Assembly (NCBI GenBank): GCA_902796985.1
Contig: CADBRC010000105.1
Span: 1 to 5,735 of the forward strand
Reading direction: 5' to 3'
Origin: an uncultured Spirochaetaceae bacterium
Lineage (GTDB): Bacteria > Spirochaetota > Spirochaetia > Treponematales > Treponemataceae
Length of the DNA stretch: 5,735 bases
Shown: positions 5,603-5,735 of the stretch, piece after piece
How positions within the stretch are numbered: position 1 is the first letter of the stretch
Layout: each line of letters begins with the position of its first letter
Program-made: the position numbers and the translations under genes
The notes under the pieces: model-generated
The model's database searches: none
Told to the model about the DNA's origin: nothing
Seen by the model: only the letters and a program-made list of their open reading frames with translations

Positions 5603-5735
5603 TTATTGCGCCGTTTTCGCCGCCGTATTTTCCGGCGTTCTTTCCGCCGCCTGCGACCGCAGCAGGACGTTCTCGCCCAGCTCCACGGACGTGTACAGGA
5701 CGGCGGGATGCCCGTCGCAGCACCAGCGGTAGACC
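5603..5735 (-). CDS. C-terminal end of an unrecognised protein (5' truncated)
   Basis: On the minus strand an open frame enters from the right edge and ends at a TAA (complement of 5603-5605), giving 43 residues: VYRWCCDGHPAVLYTSVELG, then ENVLLRSQ and an Ala/Glu/Thr-rich tail. The first 28 residues look like a folded domain end with a Cys-Cys pair and a beta-strand pattern; the last 15 look disordered. The stop lies 26 bases before the ABC ATPase start, so the two genes are probably an operon. An alternative reading, that this DNA is an N-terminal extension of the ABC protein from a GTG at 5723, gives an Arg/Gly-rich low-complexity peptide and is less credible. Function is unknown. Confidence 0.6.
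   Translation of the reverse strand, partial: VYRWCCDGHPAVLYTSVELGENVLLRSQAAERTPENTAAKTAQ

Noticed and set aside
5577..5723. 49-residue N-terminal extension of the ABC ATPase from a GTG at 5723
   Set aside because: The extension is Arg/Gly-rich and has no homology-like pattern. The ATG at 5576 has a good GAGG, and the same DNA reads as the end of an upstream gene in another frame.

Overview
This is a GC-rich bacterial window with strong Shine-Dalgarno sequences (AGGAGG, AAGGAG, GAGG types). It holds seven protein genes, two of them cut by the window edges, packed with little spare DNA. The short 2[4Fe-4S] ferredoxin, the cytoplasmic GH3 glycosidase and the small secreted proteins would suit an anaerobic, saccharolytic bacterium. 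A Treponema-like spirochaete is my best guess from protein style alone. That is an inference with low to moderate confidence, because the window has no phylogenetic marker.

Layout. Positions 1-614 (+) carry the 3' end of an unrecognised gene, then a small predicted secreted protein, probably co-transcribed. That gene runs tail-to-tail into a GH3 beta-glucosidase/beta-xylosidase-type gene (2710-611, -), and the two stop codons overlap in one CTAA. Upstream of the GH3 gene are a candidate promoter with an overlapping inverted repeat (about 2781-2817) and, just beyond, a clear intrinsic terminator (2826-2848) that closes the next unit. That unit is a 57-residue ferredoxin gene (3095-2922, -). 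Divergent from it is an exported NlpC/P60 cell-wall peptidase (3245-3850, +), whose ribosome binding site lies inside a predicted leader hairpin. A 109-base spacer (3851-3959) contains a 13-base direct repeat and two hairpins. It separates the peptidase from a convergent gene for a tandem ABC ATPase of the ModF/PhrA type (5576-3960, -). That gene lies 26 bases downstream of a truncated, unrecognised gene (5735-5603, -), so the two probably form an operon.

How the genes relate. There is no obvious shared pathway. The GH3 enzyme would split short sugar oligomers in the cytoplasm, the ferredoxin carries electrons for anaerobic metabolism, the NlpC/P60 protein trims peptidoglycan outside the membrane, and the ABC protein is a soluble double-ATPase with no permease visible here. 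The most interesting molecular feature is that the first ATPase half of the ABC protein has lost or altered four catalytic positions while its signature motif and the whole second half look intact. The next best is the hairpin that masks the peptidase ribosome binding site. I see no CRISPR array, tRNA, rRNA, insertion sequence or phage gene, and no strong evidence of a wholly new system.
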